Assembly (NCBI GenBank): GCA_965153355.1
Contig: OZ231126.1
Coordinates: 19,034,001 to 19,098,000 of the forward strand
From: Flaccisagitta enflata
Taxonomy: Eukaryota > Chaetognatha > Sagittoidea > Aphragmophora
DNA: 64,000 nt
Direction of reading: 5' to 3'
Below are positions 63,570 through 64,000 of the stretch, piece after piece. The position numbers and the translations under genes are program-made. Every line of letters starts with the position of its first letter. Position 1 is the first letter of the stretch. Below the pieces are notes generated by a model. The model was not told where the DNA came from. It saw only the letters and a list, made by a program, of their open reading frames with translations, and did no database searches.

Positions 63570-64000
63570 TCGCACAAGGACGCACAATGAGCGACCTATG
63601 CCAAAATGTAGCTCAAGGGGTCCTGAATCCAGAATGCTATGGCTCAAGCCGTGCTTTGCCGTGCAATTAGTTATTTTCTTGGCCTAAAATGGACAAGTAA
63701 TAATGTGGATAAAAGTAAAAATCTATATTTGATCGGAAAAAAAATGAGTAAAATGAGCTAAATAAGCAAAAGAATGATTTTTTTTGAGGACCTTATTAAG
63801 GAATCTTATTGAACAAAGACAAAAGTTTCATTGATTTGGTCAAAACTTAAGACAATTCAAATAACAAATGTAAGAGAGTTTAGTAGTATTTTCTACTTGA
63901 TTTTCTCAACTTTCTCTTCTTTTGCATCCTTACCTCATAAAGCTTTTAATCCAATAGAAATAAGTCAATATTGGGTATGAATAGTTTCATAACATCTGAA
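63570..64000. other. AT-rich right end, nothing recognised
   Basis: No gene or repeat family recognised in the final 430 bp. Confidence 0.4.

Overview
This window looks like intron-bearing, repeat-saturated genomic DNA of an invertebrate animal. The clearest genes are small secreted C-type lectins with GT-AG introns, and the rest is dominated by transposable elements, foldback repeats and microsatellites. The lectins resemble arthropod immune lectins in general style (signal peptide, single CTLD), but the phylum cannot be fixed from sequence alone. There is no sign of bacterial organisation.

Gene-bearing part (about 4.7-21.5 kb, all + strand): four tandem C-type lectin genes, here CTL1 to CTL4. 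CTL2, CTL3 and CTL4 are complete with five exons each: signal peptide; N-terminal half of the CTLD; C-terminal half of the CTLD; and two exons coding an unusual C-terminal extension. CTL1 shows only its last three exons. Intron phases are identical in every gene, exon 4 is 91 nt in all four, and the extension carries two conserved cysteines. The residues at the sugar/calcium triplet differ in every copy (QPD, MPR, QPT, EPN), which suggests divergence in ligand binding.

Repeats in the lectin cluster: a short interspersed family with an AACAAGGCC head, a tetranucleotide (GACC/GTCC-type) core and a palindromic GTCGCGTGCACGCGAC tail followed by TAAAAA occurs about every 2 kb. Its layout recalls Helentron-associated elements such as DINE-1/mini-me. 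It is called the HL family below. One copy near the right end (61.8-63.6 kb) has a 1.6-kb minisatellite core. Several foldback or TIR elements (9.95, 13.5, 14.06, 16.5, 21.0 kb) are nested in introns and intergenic DNA.

From 22 to 64 kb: (i) the 5' part of a non-LTR retrotransposon, with an intact ORF1 and a truncated APE-type endonuclease ORF2 (22.2-24.0 kb); (ii) a 7.3-kb nested palindrome (26.08-33.40 kb) with arms of about 1.55 kb, one of them split by a 2.9-kb segment; (iii) simple-sequence and minisatellite DNA, including a 0.9-kb Ala/Ser-type 12-mer array that switches strand; (iv) a near-intact LTR element (49.7-54.4 kb) with 673-bp LTRs differing at three positions by eye, encoding an acidic protein and a 30-bp coding minisatellite but no recognisable reverse transcriptase; (v) a 2.84-kb element with about 143-bp terminal inverted repeats and a perfect 11-bp flanking direct repeat (57.2-60.0 kb). 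A second family, the FB modules, has GGGCAGCGGCCCC arms around decaying 20-25 bp minisatellites and recurs throughout.

No rRNA genes, CRISPR arrays or convincing functional tRNAs were seen; there is one tRNA-like Pol III sequence at 32.8 kb. Exon boundaries come from splice-site reading and from agreement among the four paralogues, with no transcript evidence.
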